A stretch of DNA of 64,000 nucleotides, taken from assembly GCA_047975205.1 (NCBI GenBank), contig JBKEDC010000035.1, positions 36,432 to 100,431 on the forward strand, read 5' to 3'. The DNA comes from JBKEDC01 sp047975205 (lineage in GTDB: Bacteria > Bacteroidota > Bacteroidia > Bacteroidales > Prolixibacteraceae). Shown here one piece after another: positions 63,302 to 64,000 of the stretch (the first letter of the stretch is position 1; each line of letters begins with the position of its first letter). The translations under genes were made by a program, and so were the position numbers. The notes beneath the pieces were generated by a model, which had not been told where the DNA came from, searched no databases, and saw nothing but the letters and a program-made list of their open reading frames with translations.

Positions 63302-63332
63302 AAAATCCACCTCCCGCGAGGTGGATTTTTTT
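63302..63332 (+). terminator. eno terminator
   Basis: AAAATCCACCTC pairs with GAGGTGGATTTT (12 bp, loop CCGC) and continues in a seven-base T-run. Confidence 0.92.
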
Positions 63333-63382
63333 GTCTTTATTTTGTCCTTAACCTCACCAAATAATTATATCATGTAAAATAA

Positions 63383-63413
63383 TACATTTGTCTCTTAAAA
63401 TATATTTACTTTG
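63383..63413 (+). promoter_or_regulatory. candidate promoter of the terminal lipoprotein gene
   Basis: TACATTTG at 63383-63390 is an exact -7 match; alternatively its TTTG is a -33 box for the near-match TTACTTTG at 63406-63413. Which is used cannot be decided here. Confidence 0.4.
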
Positions 63414-63443
63414 CAGTTGAAATTTTAAATAAGTGTTTCGATA

Positions 63444-64000
63444 ATGAGTAAACTTTTACCTCTACTAGTAGTAATATCATTTTTCATATCTTGTAGCAAT
63501 ACTTCACTCAATGAGGATGGAGTGCGCAAAGGGTCAGATGAATATGTAATTCCCAACCAAGATGACCTGGACTTTTCGAATACAGGTAATAATGTGTTCC
63601 CGGAATCTCCTTCGTTGAATACCGAAACAAAGTTGGGAATTATCAGCACTGATATTATTCAAATAGAAGGGAATTCAACTTCCTTTCCTTTAGAGAAAAT
63701 TTTCACCCTATCTCCAATAAGTATGGAAGATAAAGATATTCAAGCAACCGATGTGGTGTATAGTAACGGTTATGTGTTTGTCTCCTATGCTAATCATGGC
63801 GCCGGCCATGCTGGTGGCATTCAAATTATTAAGCTTGATGAATCGGCAGACTATGCAGAGGTAAGCTCTGAAACAGTTAGCGATTATATTTTTATTACTG
63901 ATCAGTGGTTTAATACTCATGCAGATATTAATATGCTGACTGTAAGTGGGAATAAATTATATGCTGTTGGAGCAGCAGATGTTGATGAAGGAACTTTTGC
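63444..64000 (+). CDS. lipoprotein, 5' part (runs off the window end)
   Basis: The frame from ATG 63444 stays open for 185 codons to the window edge. The start MSKLLPLLVVISFFISCSN is a lipoprotein signal with the lipidated Cys17. The visible part has repeated strand patterns around Gly and Asn (VYSNGYVFVSYANHG, IQIIKLDES, LTVSGNKLYAVGAADV) that suggest a beta-propeller of the kind seen in LVIVD-like or Kelch-like proteins. Function is unknown because most of the protein is missing. It follows the enolase terminator and has its own candidate promoter. Confidence 0.8.
   Translation, partial: MSKLLPLLVVISFFISCSNTSLNEDGVRKGSDEYVIPNQDDLDFSNTGNNVFPESPSLNTETKLGIISTDIIQIEGNSTSFPLEKIFTLSPISMEDKDIQATDVVYSNGYVFVSYANHGAGHAGGIQIIKLDESADYAEVSSETVSDYIFITDQWFNTHADINMLTVSGNKLYAVGAADVDEGTF

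Overview
The window is AT-rich chromosomal DNA from a member of the Bacteroidota, most probably order Bacteroidales. The evidence is two SusC/SusD-type outer-membrane pairs, a TonB receptor followed by DUF4876 and DUF6850-type proteins, many lipoproteins with SCxx-type lipoboxes, a short primary sigma factor lacking region 1.1, and repeated TAnnTTTG (-7) promoter elements with TTTG/TTG (-33) partners instead of the sigma70 consensus. I cannot name the genus. I saw no insertion sequence, prophage, CRISPR array, rRNA gene or plasmid function; most of the window is core chromosome.

Layout. 1-4.7 kb: 3' part of a TonB-dependent receptor, a DUF4876-like lipoprotein and a DUF6850-like beta-barrel, apparently one operon. 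5-12.7 kb: holB (-), mutS2 (+), and a minus-strand series asnS, a catalytically degenerate aminotransferase-fold protein, queD and queE. 13.3-21.3 kb: a GH43 lipoprotein, the rimP-nusA-infB translation/transcription operon and typA. 21.5-25.4 kb: a histidine kinase/OmpR-type regulator/half-size TauE operon, tRNA-His (-) and a DUF481 outer-membrane protein. 25.4-28.2 kb: ahpC-ahpF (-) and tRNA-Asn (+). 28.7-36.2 kb: a sodium:alanine-type symporter with an unusual insert plus a receiver-only regulator, an alpha/beta-hydrolase lipoprotein, DUF4268, a CyuA/YhaM-type lyase, a low-molecular-weight phosphatase and a small SpoIIAA/STAS-like protein. 36.3-43.5 kb: primary sigma factor and a DegP/HtrA protease (both -), then two tandem paralogous Cache-domain histidine kinases. 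44.1-54.9 kb: two SusC/SusD loci. 55-64 kb: prfC, serA, pepD, dacB (-), eno and the 5' part of a lipoprotein gene cut by the window end.

How the parts fit. Housekeeping genes (translation, clamp loader, cell wall, glycolysis, serine synthesis, queuosine, peroxide defence) alternate with nutrient-uptake systems: three TonB-dependent receptors, a GH43 glycosidase and an amino-acid symporter. Most transcription units end in strong hairpins with T-runs, several of them serving convergent genes from both sides.

The most notable items are: (i) an intact aminotransferase-fold gene upstream of queD-queE that has lost the PLP lysine and several other cofactor or substrate residues; (ii) an AGCS symporter carrying a roughly 105-residue insert with two FTGD-type repeats and followed by a lone receiver domain; (iii) the TonB/DUF4876/DUF6850 locus of unknown cargo; (iv) equal-length tandem Cache kinases lacking an adjacent regulator; and (v) short phased or palindromic intergenic motifs.
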